NCBI RefSeq assembly: GCF_000024965.1
Contig: NC_013530.1
Span: forward strand, 2,604,001-2,668,000
Direction: 5' to 3'
Source of the DNA: Xylanimonas cellulosilytica DSM 15894
GTDB lineage: Bacteria; Actinomycetota; Actinomycetes; Actinomycetales; Cellulomonadaceae
Length of the DNA stretch: 64,000 nucleotides
Of the stretch, positions 33,456 through 46,922 are shown one piece after another. Position 1 is the first letter of the stretch, and each line of letters starts with the position of its first letter. The notes under the pieces were generated by a model that made no database searches, was not told where the DNA came from, and saw only the letters and a list, made by a program, of their open reading frames with translations. A program made the translations under genes and the position numbers.

Positions 33456-35923
33456 GTGACGACGAGCGCGCGCAGCATGCCCACCCCTGACCCGACGACT
33501 CCGCAGGTGCCGGCCGAGTCGTCGGCGGCCCCCAGCAAGGCCGCACCTCGACGGAAGGCCCCGGCCAAGTCCGCCGCCCCCGCCCGCACGACGTCGGTAG
33601 GCACAACGTCGGCACGCACTAAGTCAGCGGGCGCGAAGCCAGCGGGCGCGAAGCCGGCAGGCACGAAGCAAGCGGGCACGAAGCCAGCGGGCGCGAAGTC
33701 CACCAGCGCAAGGTCCACCGGCGCGAAGCCCACCGGCGCGAAGTCCACCCGCACCAAGGTCGCCGCCGCGGAGCAGCCGCACGCCACGGCCGTGAGCGGC
33801 GGCGTCGCCCGGGTCATGGAGCCGACGTCGCACCACGTCCCCGTCGTCGTCCCGGCGCCGGCGCCGGTTCCCACGCCGCACGTCCCGATCGGCCGGATCC
33901 CGGTGCTGGAGGTCTCCCCGGTGGTCGAGGGCGGCCGCTGGCCGGCCAAGGCCGCGGTCGGCGAGGTGGTGCCGGTCGAGGCCACCGTCTTCCGTGAGGG
34001 GCATGACGCCGTCAACGCGACGGCCGTCCTCGTCGCCCCGGACGGCACGGTCCACTCGACCGCCCCCATGCACGACATCCACCCGGGCCTCGACCACTTC
34101 CAGGGGTTCCTCCAGCCCGACGCCGAGGGTGACTGGGCGTTCCGCGTCGAGGCGTGGAGCGACCCGTACGCCACCTGGGCGCACGACGCCACGATCAAGT
34201 TCGAGGCGGGCATCGACGAGGAGCTCATGCTCGCCGAGGGCGTCCTCCTCTTCGAGCGGATCACCGCCCCGCAGGCACAGGCCGAGCGCAGCGACGACGA
34301 CGCCGCCACGCTGGCCGAGGCGGCCCGCATCCTCGGTGACGAGACCCGCCTGCCCGCGGCCCGGCTCGCCATCGCGACCACCCAGGCCGTGCGCGACGCG
34401 CTGACCCGCAGCCCGTTGCGCGACGTGGTCTCCCCCAGCGCCGACTACCCGCTGCGTGTCCACCGCCGTCAGGCCCTGTTCGGTTCGTGGTACGAGATCT
34501 TCCCGCGCTCTGAGGGCGCGACCAGGGCCGACGACGGCAGCTGGACGTCGGGCACCTTCGCCACGGCGGCCCAGCGCCTGCCGGCCATCGCGGGCATGGG
34601 CTTCGACGTCGTCTACCTGACGCCGATCCACCCGATCGGCACCCAGTTCCGCAAGGGCCGCAACAACACCCTCGACGCGAAGCCCGGCGACCCGGGCAGC
34701 CCCTACGCGATCGGCGCCGCCGAGGGCGGGCACGACGCGATCCACCCCGACCTGGGCACCGAGGACGACTTCCGCGCATTCGTGCGCACCGCGGCGGACC
34801 ACGGCCTCGAGGTCGCGCTCGACCTCGCGCTCCAGTGCTCCCCCGACCACCCGTGGGTCACCACCCACCCGGAATGGTTCAAGACGCGCGCCGACGGCAC
34901 CATCGCCTACGCCGAGAACCCGCCCAAGAAGTACCAGGACATCTACCCGCTGTACTTCGACAACGACCCGGAGGGTCTGCGGCAGGCGGTCCTCGCGGTG
35001 GTCGAGCACTGGATCGACCTGGGTGTGACGCTGTTCCGCGTCGACAACCCGCACACCAAGCCGCTCGACTTCTGGGAGTGGCTGCTCGCCGAGGTCCACG
35101 CCAAGCGGCCCGACGTCATCTTCCTGTCGGAGGCGTTCACCAAGCCGGCCATGATGGCCACGCTCGCGCGGATCGGCTTCCACCAGTCGTACACGTACTT
35201 CACGTGGCGCAACACCAAGGACGAGATCCTCGACTACCTCCAGGAGGTGTCCGGCCCCGGCGGCTCGGTCATGCGCCCGTCCTTCTGGCCGACGACGCAC
35301 GACATCCTGCCGCCCTACCTGCAGCACGGCGGCGTCGGCGGCTTCGCGGTGCGCGCGGTGCTGGCCGCCACCGGCAGCCCGACGTGGGGCATCTACTCCG
35401 GCTACGAGCTAGTGGAGAACGTGCCCCGCCCGGGCGTCGAGGAGCAGGTCGACAACGAGAAGTACGAGTTCAAGCCGCGCTCGTGGGAGCACGCGGAGAG
35501 CATCGGCATCTCCACGCTGCTCCGCCGGCTCAACGAGATCCGGCGGGAGCACCCGGCCCTGCAGCAGCTGCGCAACCTCAGCGTGCACCACGCCGACAAC
35601 GGCAACGTCCTCGCGTTCTCGCGCCGGGTGCGGGCCGAGCACCTGCCGCTGGCGGCGGGTGACGGCCGCTCGCCGGTCGCGGGCCACACCGACGACGTCG
35701 TCCTGGTGATCGTGAACCTGGACCCGTGGGGTGCGCAGGAGTCGACCGTCCACCTGGACCTTGCGGCGCTCGGCCTGACGCCGCCGCCCGGCACGGACGG
35801 CTCGGCGCCGTTCTTCGTGGCGCACGACCTGCTCAGCGGTGAGTCGTACCCGTGGGGCGCCCATCCGTTCGTGCGGCTGGACCCGCGCCACCAGGTGGCG
35901 CACGTGCTCCAGGTCGGCCTCGG

Positions 35924-35927
<4 letters not shown>
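33456..35927 (+). CDS. glgE: GlgE: alpha-1,4-glucan:maltose-1-phosphate maltosyltransferase
   Basis: About 823 residues; extends linear glucan from maltose-1-phosphate. The first 140 or so residues are an unusual Lys/Ala/Pro tail with repeated AKPAG and AKST-type units; the enzyme proper starts near [20 protein letters not shown]. The N-terminal beta domain is followed by the GH13_3 barrel, with [20 protein letters not shown] and the nucleophile strand [17 protein letters not shown]. The acid/base Glu is in [14 protein letters not shown] at 33456 is favoured, 7 nt below TAGCGT (33443-33448); ATG at 33477 is an alternative that keeps the tail. The stop overlaps treS (ATGA). Confidence 0.93.
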
Positions 35928-37695
<1,768 letters not shown>

Positions 37696-37699
<4 letters not shown>

Positions 37700-39006
37700 G
37701 CCTGCGCGTCGCCCCGGCCGGGACGCACCTGCCGGCCGAGGTCACCGACCTCGTCGCCGCCTGGGCGCCGGGACGACGCTGGTTCCCCGGCGGCGTCGAG
37801 GGCCGGCCGGCGCCGTGGCTCGAGCTCACCGACGACGCCGGTGCAGGCGGCGCTCCCGACGTCGTGCTCGCCGTGCTGCGGCTGGAGCCTGGCCCCACGA
37901 CCGGCGGCGTCGTGCTCCAGGTACCGCTCGTGATCACGGCCGCGGGCCGCGACGAGGACGCCGACCCCGGGTACATCGGCACCGCCGCCGGCCTGGCCGT
38001 GCACGACGGCGGTGCGCACCCCGCCGCCTGGGACACCCTGCTGCGCGCGGCGGGACTCGACGCGCCCGACCTCACCGGCGGGCGGACGCTGACCGGAGAG
38101 CAGTCCAACACCTCCGTCGTGCTGCCCCACGTCCGGCCGCCGGGGGCACCGCACGGAACGATGCTCAAGATCCTGCGCACCCTCACCGCCGGGGACCACC
38201 CCGACGTCACCGTGCCGCAAGCCCTCACGGCGGCCGGGTTCACGGGCACGCCCCGCTTCCTCGGTGCGGCCGAGGTGATCGTCGACGGCACCGTCGTCGA
38301 CCTCGCCGTCCTGGCCGCCCTCGTCCCCGACGCCCACGACGGGTTCGAGCACGCCTGCCGGTTCGCCGGTCGCGGCGACCGGTTCGACGCGCTCGCGGCC
38401 GAGCTCGGCGCCGTCGTCGCCCGCCTGCACACGGCACTGCGCGACGCCCTGCCCACCGACGCCCGACTCGAGCCGGCCGGCTTCGTGTCCGGGCTGCGCC
38501 GTCGGGCCGCCGCCGCGATCGAGGCGGCGCCGTCGCTGGCACCGCACGCCGACGCCGTCGGCCGCGTGCTCGACGACCTCCAGGAGCGCCTGACGGCCGT
38601 CCCGCTGCAACGCATCCACGGCGACCTCCACCTCGGCCAGGCCCTCTACGGCGCCGACGGCTGGCAGCTCCTCGACTTCGAGGGCGAGCCGCAGCGTCCC
38701 GTCGCCGAGCGCACCGCCCCGGACCTGCCCGTCCGCGACGTCGCGGGCATGCTGCGCTCTTTCGACTACGCCGCCGCCGTCGGCGGCACGGACGACCCCG
38801 CCTGGAGCGCCGGGGCGAAGGCGGCGTTCCTCGACGCCTACCGGGCGCAGGCCGGTGACGGGCTCGACGACGACGTCCTGCGCGCGCTGGTGCTCGACAA
38901 GGCGCTCTACGAGGTCGTCTACGAGACCCGCCAGCGGCCGCACTGGGTCCACATCCCGCTGGGCGCCGTCGAACGGCTGCTCGCGGGCGCACCGCTGGAC
39001 GGGTGA
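37696..39006 (+). CDS. mak: Maltokinase (Pep2/Mak)
   Basis: A 436-residue kinase making maltose-1-phosphate for GlgE. The N-terminal cap ([18 protein letters not shown]) and [11 protein letters not shown] are typical of maltokinases. The aminoglycoside-phosphotransferase-like catalytic loop is [13 protein letters not shown], followed by the metal site [12 protein letters not shown] (Asp/Glu). The last strand [16 protein letters not shown] is also conserved. GTG at 37696 overlaps the treS stop. It completes the trehalose-to-glucan chain. Confidence 0.95.
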
Positions 39007-39096
39007 GCACGCCCGCACCATCAGCCGGCGTCTGCGCGGCGGCTTCCGGACGCCATCCTGCCCGCCGCCCGCCCTGGCGCCGTCAGGATCTTCGTC

Positions 39097-40605
<1,509 letters not shown>

Positions 40606-40645
40606 CTCCGACGCCTGGCCGCCCGACGCGGCCGTGGCCCGCCCA

Positions 40646-40679
40646 GATCGCGGTCCACAGACGCCTTGGACACGCGATC
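40646..40679. promoter_or_regulatory. Inverted repeat upstream of glgB
   Basis: GATCGCG (40646-40652) with the adjacent GTCC pairs with GGAC-A-CGCGATC ending at 40679, around an 11-nt loop; a single A is bulged. It lies between the permease stop and the glgB ribosome-binding site, so it could be a terminator of the permease transcript or an operator for glgB. No U-tract is visible. Confidence 0.4.
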
Positions 40680-40707
40680 GCAACCCCGCCATGGAAAGGT
40701 GAGGAGC

Positions 40708-42948
40708 ATGACCACCGGCTCTGCCAGCACGCCTCCTTCCGCCCCGGCCGTCGACCACGGCGTCCTCGCCGCCGTCGCGCAGGGGACGACGCACGACCCG
40801 CACGCGGTGCTCGGCCCGCACCTCCTGACCACGGCGGACGACGACGGCACCGTCGGCGCCGCGTGGGCCGTGGTGCGCGTGCTGCGCCCGCTCGCCGACG
40901 AGGTCGTCGTCGTGACCTCCGACGGCGAGACGCAGGCCCAGCACGCGGCCGCGGGCGTCTGGGAGGCCGTGGTCCCCGCGCTCGTCGCCGAGGACGGCGC
41001 CCTGCACGCCCCCGACTACCGGGTGCGCACCCGCTACGGCACCGACGAGCAGACGCAGGACGACCCGTACCGGTTCCTGCCGACGCTCGGCGCCGTCGAC
41101 CTCCACCTCATCGGCGAGGGCCGGCATGAGGAGCTGTGGCAGGCGCTGGGCGCGAACCTGCGCCGGTACCCGAGCGCGGACGGCGACATCGAGGGCACCG
41201 GCTTCGCCGTGTGGGCGCCCAACGCCCGCGCGGTACGCCTGATCGGCAGCCACAACCGATGGACGCCCGTGCACCCGATGCGCTCGCTCGGCTCGACCGG
41301 CGTGTGGGAGCTGTTCGTGCCCGGCGTCGGCCCGGGCACCGTGTACAAGTACGAGATCCTCGGCCCGGACGGCCAGTGGCGTGCCAAGGCCGACCCCATG
41401 GCCAAGGGCACCGAGGTGCCCCCGCTGACCGGCTCCGTCGTCGTCGACTCGCGGCACGAGTGGGCCGACCTGGACTGGATGACCGCACGGGCGCAGAAGG
41501 ACCCGCACTCCGGCCCGGTGTCGGTGTACGAGGTGCACCTCGGGTCGTGGCGGCCCGGGCTCGGGTACCGCGAGCTGGCCGACCAGCTCACGGACTACGT
41601 CGCCGAGCAGGGCTTCACGCACGTCGAGTTCATGCCCGTCGCCGAGCACCCGTTCGGCGGGTCGTGGGGCTACCAGGTCACGTCGTACTACGCGCCCTCC
41701 TCGCGGTTCGGGCACCCCGACGACCTGCGGTACCTCATCGACCGCCTGCACCAGGCCGGCATCGGCGTCATCGTCGACTGGGTGCCCGCGCACTTCCCCA
41801 AGGACGAGTTCGCCCTCGCCCGGTTCGACGGCACCGCGCTCTACGAGCACCCGGACCCCCGCCGCGGCGAGCAGCCCGACTGGGGCACGCTGGTGTTCGA
41901 CTTCGGGCGGAACGAGGTCAAGAACTTCCTCGTCGCCAACGCGACGTTCTGGTTCGAGGAGTTCCACGTGGACGCGCTGCGCGTCGACGCCGTCGCCTCG
42001 ATGCTCTACCTGGACTACTCCCGCAACGACGGCGAGTGGTCGCCCAACCAGTTCGGCGGCCGCGAGAACCTCGAGGCGATCGCGTTCCTCCAGGAGACCA
42101 ACGCGACGGCCTACCGCCGCTCGCCCGGCGTCATGATGATCGCCGAGGAGTCGACCGCGTTCCCCGGCGTCACCGCGCCGACGTCGCACGGCGGCCTGGG
42201 CTTCGGGCTCAAGTGGAACATGGGCTGGATGAACGACTCGCTGCGCTACATCGCGGAGAACCCGATGTACCGCCGCTACCACCACGGCGAGCTGACGTTC
42301 TCCCTCATCTACGCGTTCTCCGAGCAGTACGTGCTGCCGATCAGCCACGACGAGGTCGTGCACGGCAAGGGCTCCCTGCTGCGCAAGATGCCCGGCGACC
42401 GCTGGCAGCAGCTCGCGGGCGTGCGCGCCTTCCTGGCGTACATGTGGACCCACCCCGGCAAGCAGCTCCTGTTCATGGGCTCCGAGTTCGGCCAGGACGC
42501 CGAGTGGAGCGAGAACGTCGGGCTCGACTGGTGGCTGCTCGACAACCCGTCGCACGCGGCCGTGCAGCGGCTCGTGCGGGACCTCAACGCGCTCTACAAG
42601 GCCACCCCGGCGCTGTGGGAGCGGGACTTCACGCCCGACGGCTTCGAGTGGATCGACTCGAACGACGCCGACCACAACACCCTCGCCTACCTGCGCAAGG
42701 GCATCGACGGCAAGCCCGTCGTCGTCGTGGTCAACTTCGCCGGCGTGCCGCACGAGGGCTACCGCCTCGCGCTGCCGGAGGGCGGCACCTGGCGCGAGGC
42801 CATGAACACGGACGCCGAGCTCTACGGCGGCTCCGGCGTGGGCAACCTGGGCCAGATCCACGCCGAGCCCGTGCCGTGGCACGGCCGCCCGTACTCGGCG
42901 GCCGTGCGCGTCCCCCCGCTGGGCGCCGTCATCCTCACCCAGCCCTGA
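40708..42948 (+). CDS. glgB: 1,4-alpha-glucan branching enzyme GlgB
   Basis: A 746-residue GH13_9 enzyme adding alpha-1,6 branches to glucan. Two N-terminal CBM48-type domains are followed by the barrel. The motifs are [34 protein letters not shown], the nucleophile strand [20 protein letters not shown], the acid/base [13 protein letters not shown], and [18 protein letters not shown] at 40708 has the ribosome-binding site GGTGAGGAGC; in-frame TTG at 40666 lies inside the inverted repeat and is rejected. The gene ends at a bidirectional terminator. It finishes the GlgE pathway. Confidence 0.97.
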   Translation: MTTGSASTPPSAPAVDHGVLAAVAQGTTHDPHAVLGPHLLTTADDDGTVGAAWAVVRVLRPLADEVVVVTSDGETQAQHAAAGVWEAVVPALVAEDGALHAPDYRVRTRYGTDEQTQDDPYRFLPTLGAVDLHLIGEGRHEELWQALGANLRRYPSADGDIEGTGFAVWAPNARAVRLIGSHNRWTPVHPMRSLGSTGVWELFVPGVGPGTVYKYEILGPDGQWRAKADPMAKGTEVPPLTGSVVVDSRHEWADLDWMTARAQKDPHSGPVSVYEVHLGSWRPGLGYRELADQLTDYVAEQGFTHVEFMPVAEHPFGGSWGYQVTSYYAPSSRFGHPDDLRYLIDRLHQAGIGVIVDWVPAHFPKDEFALARFDGTALYEHPDPRRGEQPDWGTLVFDFGRNEVKNFLVANATFWFEEFHVDALRVDAVASMLYLDYSRNDGEWSPNQFGGRENLEAIAFLQETNATAYRRSPGVMMIAEESTAFPGVTAPTSHGGLGFGLKWNMGWMNDSLRYIAENPMYRRYHHGELTFSLIYAFSEQYVLPISHDEVVHGKGSLLRKMPGDRWQQLAGVRAFLAYMWTHPGKQLLFMGSEFGQDAEWSENVGLDWWLLDNPSHAAVQRLVRDLNALYKATPALWERDFTPDGFEWIDSNDADHNTLAYLRKGIDGKPVVVVVNFAGVPHEGYRLALPEGGTWREAMNTDAELYGGSGVGNLGQIHAEPVPWHGRPYSAAVRVPPLGAVILTQP

Positions 42949-42951
42949 GCC

Positions 42952-42971
42952 GACGCCCGTGAGCGGGCGTC
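42952..42971. terminator. Bidirectional hairpin between convergent glgB and thioredoxin-like genes
   Basis: GACGCCCG (42952-42959) and CGGGCGTC (42964-42971) form a perfect 8-bp stem with loop TGAG, only 3 bp after the glgB stop, and the second arm overlaps the stop codon of the opposing gene. It is placed to end transcription from both sides. U-tracts are weak, as is usual in high-GC actinobacteria. Confidence 0.65.
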
Positions 42972-43929
42972 AGTAGAGCGAGAGGGCCAGGCGCTGACGG
43001 GCCTTGAGGACCCGGGGGTCCGTCACGCCGACCACCTCGAAGTACTCCAGGAGGCGGACCCGGACCGCCTCCTTGGTGTCCGCGTCGGCGCCCGGCAGCA
43101 GGTTCAGGAGCCGGTCGAGCGCGTCGTCGACGTTCCCGCCCAGCAGGTCGACGTCGGCCACGGCGAGCTGTGCGTCGGCGTCGGCGGGGGCGTCCGCCGC
43201 AGCCCTGCGCGTCGCCTGCAGGTCGACGTCGTGCGTGCGCCGCAGCAGCCGCACCTGGGCGAGTCCGGCCGATGCCATCGCGTCCTTCGGGTCCTGCCGC
43301 AGCGCCTTCTCGTAAGCCTCGACGGCGCCGTCGAGGTCGCCGCGGTCGATGGCGTCGAAGGCCTCCTGGTGCAGCGGCGGCAGCTCGGGCTCCGGCTCCG
43401 CCTCCGCCTCCGGCCCGGCCTCGGCCGGCTCCTCGGCCGCCTCGCCGCCCTGCGCCGGGGCACGACCCGTCACCCCGTTCTGCTGGGCGGCCTCGAGCAC
43501 CTGGTCGAGCACCGCCCGCACCTGCTCCTCGGGCGCCCCGCCGGCGAACAGCGGCAGCGGCTGCCCCTGCAGCACGGCGACGACGGTGGGCACGCCCTCG
43601 ACCCGGAACGCCGCGGCGACCTGCGGGGTGGCCTGCGCGTCGACGCGAGCCAGCAGGAACCGGCCCGCGTACTCCTCGGCGAGCCGGCCCATCAGCGTCC
43701 CCAGCTCGGCGTTCGCCTGGTCCGTGGGGATCCACAGCAGCACGACGACGGGGTACGTCGCCGATGCCTGGACGACCTGTGCGAACGACTCCTCGGTGAG
43801 GTCGACGACGTAGCCACCGGCTGCCGGGGCCCCGCCCGGCGCCCCGGGAGGCGGTGACTGCGGGCGCTGGAGTGCGGACAGGTCGACGGCGCCGCGCGCC
43901 GAGAACGGCGGTTCTGAAGGGGTGCTCAT
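42970..43929 (-). CDS. Thioredoxin-fold/TPR protein lacking the CXXC (YbbN/CnoX-like)
   Basis: A 319-residue protein with a thioredoxin fold (about residues 38-150; YVVDLTEESFAQVVQASATY, ARVDAQATPQVAAAFRVEGV, then PTVVAV with the cis-Pro) and a C-terminal tetratricopeptide region (EAFDAIDRGDLDGAVEAYEK). Where thioredoxin has WCGPC this protein reads WIPTDQAN, so it has no redox cysteines. That architecture matches YbbN-type co-chaperones, which hold unfolded proteins for chaperonins. An acidic linker (EAEAEPEPELPP) separates the domains. ATG at 43929 is the natural start; no good ribosome-binding site is obvious. It lies downstream of two envelope genes and may be in their operon. Confidence 0.85.
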   Translation of the reverse strand: MSTPSEPPFSARGAVDLSALQRPQSPPPGAPGGAPAAGGYVVDLTEESFAQVVQASATYPVVVLLWIPTDQANAELGTLMGRLAEEYAGRFLLARVDAQATPQVAAAFRVEGVPTVVAVLQGQPLPLFAGGAPEEQVRAVLDQVLEAAQQNGVTGRAPAQGGEAAEEPAEAGPEAEAEPEPELPPLHQEAFDAIDRGDLDGAVEAYEKALRQDPKDAMASAGLAQVRLLRRTHDVDLQATRRAAADAPADADAQLAVADVDLLGGNVDDALDRLLNLLPGADADTKEAVRVRLLEYFEVVGVTDPRVLKARQRLALSLY

Positions 43930-43957
43930 GGTCCTATCTTGGCAGCCGAGCCGCCCG

Positions 43958-43988
43958 GCCTCAGCCGAACGATGCCTCAGCCGAACGA
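43958..43988 (-). repeat. Tandem duplication spanning a stop codon
   Basis: A 15-nt sequence (GCCTCAGCCGAACGA on the plus strand) occurs at 43958-43972 and again at 43974-43988. The copies are exact, with one base between them. The right copy includes the last codons and stop of the lipoprotein gene ending at 43977; the left copy lies in the spacer. Confidence 0.85.
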
Positions 43989-45008
43989 CGCGGACGTCTG
44001 CACGTGCGAGTACCCCACGAGGATGACCTTCTCGTCCGATCCCGCCGGCGGCACATACAGCGCGATCATGTCCACGAACCCGCCGGTGACCCGGTTCGCC
44101 TCGTCCTGCCCCTGGAGCAGGGCCTGCGCGGTACGCGTGCCGGGCGTGATCTTCGCGCCCTCCATCGCCTCCATGACCTCGGACCCGTCGAGCACCCCGA
44201 TGACGACGGCGCCGCCGTCCGCGGTGCGGACCGCCTTGATCGGGGTGTCGGGCCGCGGGGTCGCCGAGAACGTGTACGTCCCGTTGACCTGGTCGGCCGA
44301 GAGCAGCTCCGTCTGGGTCTCCGCGACCGTCCTGAGCAGCACCCGGAAAGGGTCCTCCTCGGCCGGCTCGAACGTCTCGGCGAAGGCCGATCCGTCGCCC
44401 GTGGTCAGCAGGTCCGCGTACTGCGCGACGACGTCCTGCGGGGACACGAGCAGCGAGTCGTCGTCCGGCGCGAGCACCTCGCTGCCGATCGTGGGGTCGG
44501 CGAACAGGGGCATGCGCAGGCCGGGCCGGAGCTGGACCCAGGCCCACAGCTTGAACGGCGAGCGCGGATCCTCCTGCACGAGGGTCAGCAGACGCTGCGG
44601 CTGGAGCTGGTCCGTCGGCTCCGTGATGGCGAACGCCGTCCGCGGCCAGGTCTCGTTCGTCGACAGGATGATCTGCTGGTAGTCCGTGGGCAGGACGGTG
44701 ATGAGGTCCTGGGTCTCAAGGGTCTGAGCCACCTCGAGCTGGCTCGTGCGGACCGCGAGCGCCGGACCGGTCACGCGACCCTCGAGCTGCGCCGGGTCCA
44801 GGTTCTCGGTCCCGGCCGCGATCGCGGCGTTCATCGCGTCCAGCACGCGTGCGTTCTGGTCGAGCGTGAGCACGGGACCCGACGTCGCCGGGTCCGGGGC
44901 GGGCGCCGGCGGGGTCTGCGCGCAGCCCGTGACCAGCAGGGTGGAGGCGAGCACGGCGGCGAGCGCGGCCGCGCGGCGTCCGGGCTGGCGGGTGGTGGTC
45001 GCGGTCAT
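43977..45008 (-). CDS. Hypothetical secreted lipoprotein
   Basis: A 343-residue protein with a lipoprotein signal (RRAAALAAVLASTLLVTGC; lipobox LVTGC, Cys29) followed by a Pro/Ala-rich linker and an alpha/beta domain with no motif I recognise. Strands such as DQVNGTYTFSATPRPDTPIK and GGAVVIGVLDG suggest a two-layer fold repeated once. ATG at 45008 overlaps the stop of the upstream membrane-protein gene (ATGA), so the two are coupled and likely work together at the cell surface. Function unknown. Confidence 0.8.
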   Translation of the reverse strand: MTATTTRQPGRRAAALAAVLASTLLVTGCAQTPPAPAPDPATSGPVLTLDQNARVLDAMNAAIAAGTENLDPAQLEGRVTGPALAVRTSQLEVAQTLETQDLITVLPTDYQQIILSTNETWPRTAFAITEPTDQLQPQRLLTLVQEDPRSPFKLWAWVQLRPGLRMPLFADPTIGSEVLAPDDDSLLVSPQDVVAQYADLLTTGDGSAFAETFEPAEEDPFRVLLRTVAETQTELLSADQVNGTYTFSATPRPDTPIKAVRTADGGAVVIGVLDGSEVMEAMEGAKITPGTRTAQALLQGQDEANRVTGGFVDMIALYVPPAGSDEKVILVGYSHVQTSASFG

Positions 45009-46657
45009 CGGGCGCCTCCCTCGGTGTCGTCGTCGGTGCCCCGGCTGCCGTCGGGGTCGAAGCCCCACGCCTCGCGCCAGGCCTGGGACCGGCTCGCCCG
45101 CGAGGGCGGTGCCGCCGGGTCCTGCGCCTGCGGGGGCGTGGGCGTGGGTCGCACCACGGGGACCGAGCCCGTCAGGGCGCGCAGCCGGCCCGTGAAGCCC
45201 GTCTGCTCCGCGGCCCGCCGCGCCTCTTCCTGGGCGCGCAGCTCGCGGCGGGTGAGGCGGGGCATGGAGCCCGTGGTGGTCGCCAGGTCGGGGGCGGCCA
45301 TGGCCCCCGGGTCGGGTGTCGGCTGGGGTGTCGGTGCCGGCTGGGGTGTCGGCGCGGGCTGGGGTGCCGGCGCCGGCTGGGACCTCAGCATCTGTCGACG
45401 CGACAGCGCCTGCCGCCGCATCGGGGGCGTCGGCGGCTGCTCGGGCGTCGGCGGCTGCTCGGGTGTCAGTGGCTGCTCGGGCGTCGGCGCGGGTGCGGGT
45501 GAGGGCGGTGCCGACGACGACGCGGGCGTCTGCGTGCTCGACCCGCCGAAGACCGGGCTGAAGGCCCAGCCCCGGCCGGTGGGCTTCTCGGGGGGCGTGG
45601 CCGCCTGGACGGGCCCCGGGTCGGTCGGCTCACTGGCGGTGGGCTCACGGTCCGTGGGCTCGCGGTCCGGGGCGGCCGCGTCGTCCTGCGGCTCCTGTGC
45701 GGCACGTCGGCGCGCGCGGCGGCTGATCAGCGCGGGGCGCGCCGGGCGCTGCGCGCCCTCGCCGCCCTCGGCACCGGTCGTGTCGGTGCCGTCCGGCTGG
45801 TCCGCGACGCCTGGTGTCCCGGCATCGGTCGTCCCCGCGTCGGTCGTCCCGGCGTCGGTCGTCCCGGGGGCAGACGTGGTCGGCGCGGGCCAGCGCCCTG
45901 CCAGGCTCGGCCCGGCACCGCTCGCGGCGGCATCGCTCAGTCCGGCGTCGCCCGGCGTCGTCGTGTCCTCGGCGCGTGCGGGGTCCGGGGTGGGAGCGCT
46001 CGGCGCGGCGCCGTCGGCGGTGCGCGGCTTGCGGCGCACGAGCAGCACGAGGAGTCCGGCGATCAGCAGGGCCGCGCCGACGCCGACACCCGGCCAGAGC
46101 CAGGGCGTGGTCGCGGGACGGGGCCACGTGAGCTCGACCGTGGGCGCCTGTGCGTCCTCGCCGACGCCGGCCGCGATGAGCGACCAGCGACCCGGACGAT
46201 CGGTCCAGCGCAGGCTGACGCTGCCCTCGCCCGTCGCCTCGGCCACCCACATGTCGTTGCCGGCGGGGTCCGCGCCGACGCCCGGCGTCGGCGGCTCCTC
46301 GTCCTCGGCCACCTCGGGGAGGTCCGGCTCCACGGCCGACGTCGTCAGGCGGTCCCAGTCGGCCAGGCCGTGGACGCGCGTCGAGTGGTCGATGCCGACC
46401 CAGCCCTCGACGTCGATGTCGCGGCCGATCGCGACGGTGACCTCGCCGTCGTCCGGGACGGTGGCCACGATGGTCACGTCGGTGCCGACGAGCTCGAGCA
46501 CCCCCGGGTCGGTGACGACGAGCGTGCCGTCGCCCTGGGGGGTGGCGGTCGAGACGACCGAGTCGGGCTCGCGCCAGACGGTCGCCGAAGCGACCCCCAG
46601 GCCAGCAGCGGCCAGCCCCAGGATGATGAGGATGGTCCCGAGCAATCTACGCAGCAC
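45005..46657 (-). CDS. Hypothetical two-TM membrane protein with Pro/Thr-rich C-terminus
   Basis: About 550 residues with no enzyme motif. A first membrane segment (LLGTILIILGLAAAGLGVAS, about residues 5-25) precedes an external domain of about 160 residues containing GTLVVTDPGVLELVGTDVTI and VEGWVGIDHSTRVHGLADWD. A second membrane segment (WLWPGVGVGAALLIAGLLVL) leads to a long low-complexity cytoplasmic tail with repeats of GTTDA and EQPPTP and clusters of Arg. GTG at 46657 follows GGAAGGG with good spacing. Co-translated with the lipoprotein downstream and divergent from the DivIVA-type gene. A cell-envelope role is a guess from context. Confidence 0.78.
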   Translation of the reverse strand: MLRRLLGTILIILGLAAAGLGVASATVWREPDSVVSTATPQGDGTLVVTDPGVLELVGTDVTIVATVPDDGEVTVAIGRDIDVEGWVGIDHSTRVHGLADWDRLTTSAVEPDLPEVAEDEEPPTPGVGADPAGNDMWVAEATGEGSVSLRWTDRPGRWSLIAAGVGEDAQAPTVELTWPRPATTPWLWPGVGVGAALLIAGLLVLLVRRKPRTADGAAPSAPTPDPARAEDTTTPGDAGLSDAAASGAGPSLAGRWPAPTTSAPGTTDAGTTDAGTTDAGTPGVADQPDGTDTTGAEGGEGAQRPARPALISRRARRRAAQEPQDDAAAPDREPTDREPTASEPTDPGPVQAATPPEKPTGRGWAFSPVFGGSSTQTPASSSAPPSPAPAPTPEQPLTPEQPPTPEQPPTPPMRRQALSRRQMLRSQPAPAPQPAPTPQPAPTPQPTPDPGAMAAPDLATTTGSMPRLTRRELRAQEEARRAAEQTGFTGRLRALTGSVPVVRPTPTPPQAQDPAAPPSRASRSQAWREAWGFDPDGSRGTDDDTEGGAR

Positions 46658-46850
46658 CGACTGTTTCCCTTCCGGTAGGCGCGCACGGACGACATCCCAG
46701 GATAGGGACGTCAGGTGGTCTGCGGTCCACGCGAGCGCCTCCCGTACGCCCCTCGTGCCACGCGGGGACGGGATCTGCACGAGTCCTTCACCTGCGCGGG
46801 CGCCATCGCCGTCGTCGGGCAGGTCGCCCGCATGGCCTGCGGCGTCGTAG

Positions 46851-46879
46851 TGTCGAGTACTGACCTCGACCACTATCCT
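46851..46879 (+). promoter_or_regulatory. Predicted promoter of the DivIVA-like gene
   Basis: TGTCGA (46851-46856), a 17-nt spacer and TATCCT (46874-46879) precede the gene. A hairpin GTCGAG/CTCGAC (46852-46857 and 46865-46870) lies across the -35 and spacer. The predicted leader of about 37 nt contains the ribosome-binding site ACGGAGG. The remaining bases of the 265-bp divergent gap (46658-46850) show nothing else recognisable. Confidence 0.5.
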
Positions 46880-46922
46880 GGCGCGAGCGACTCCCTCACC
46901 CCACCCTCACGGAGGTCCCGTC

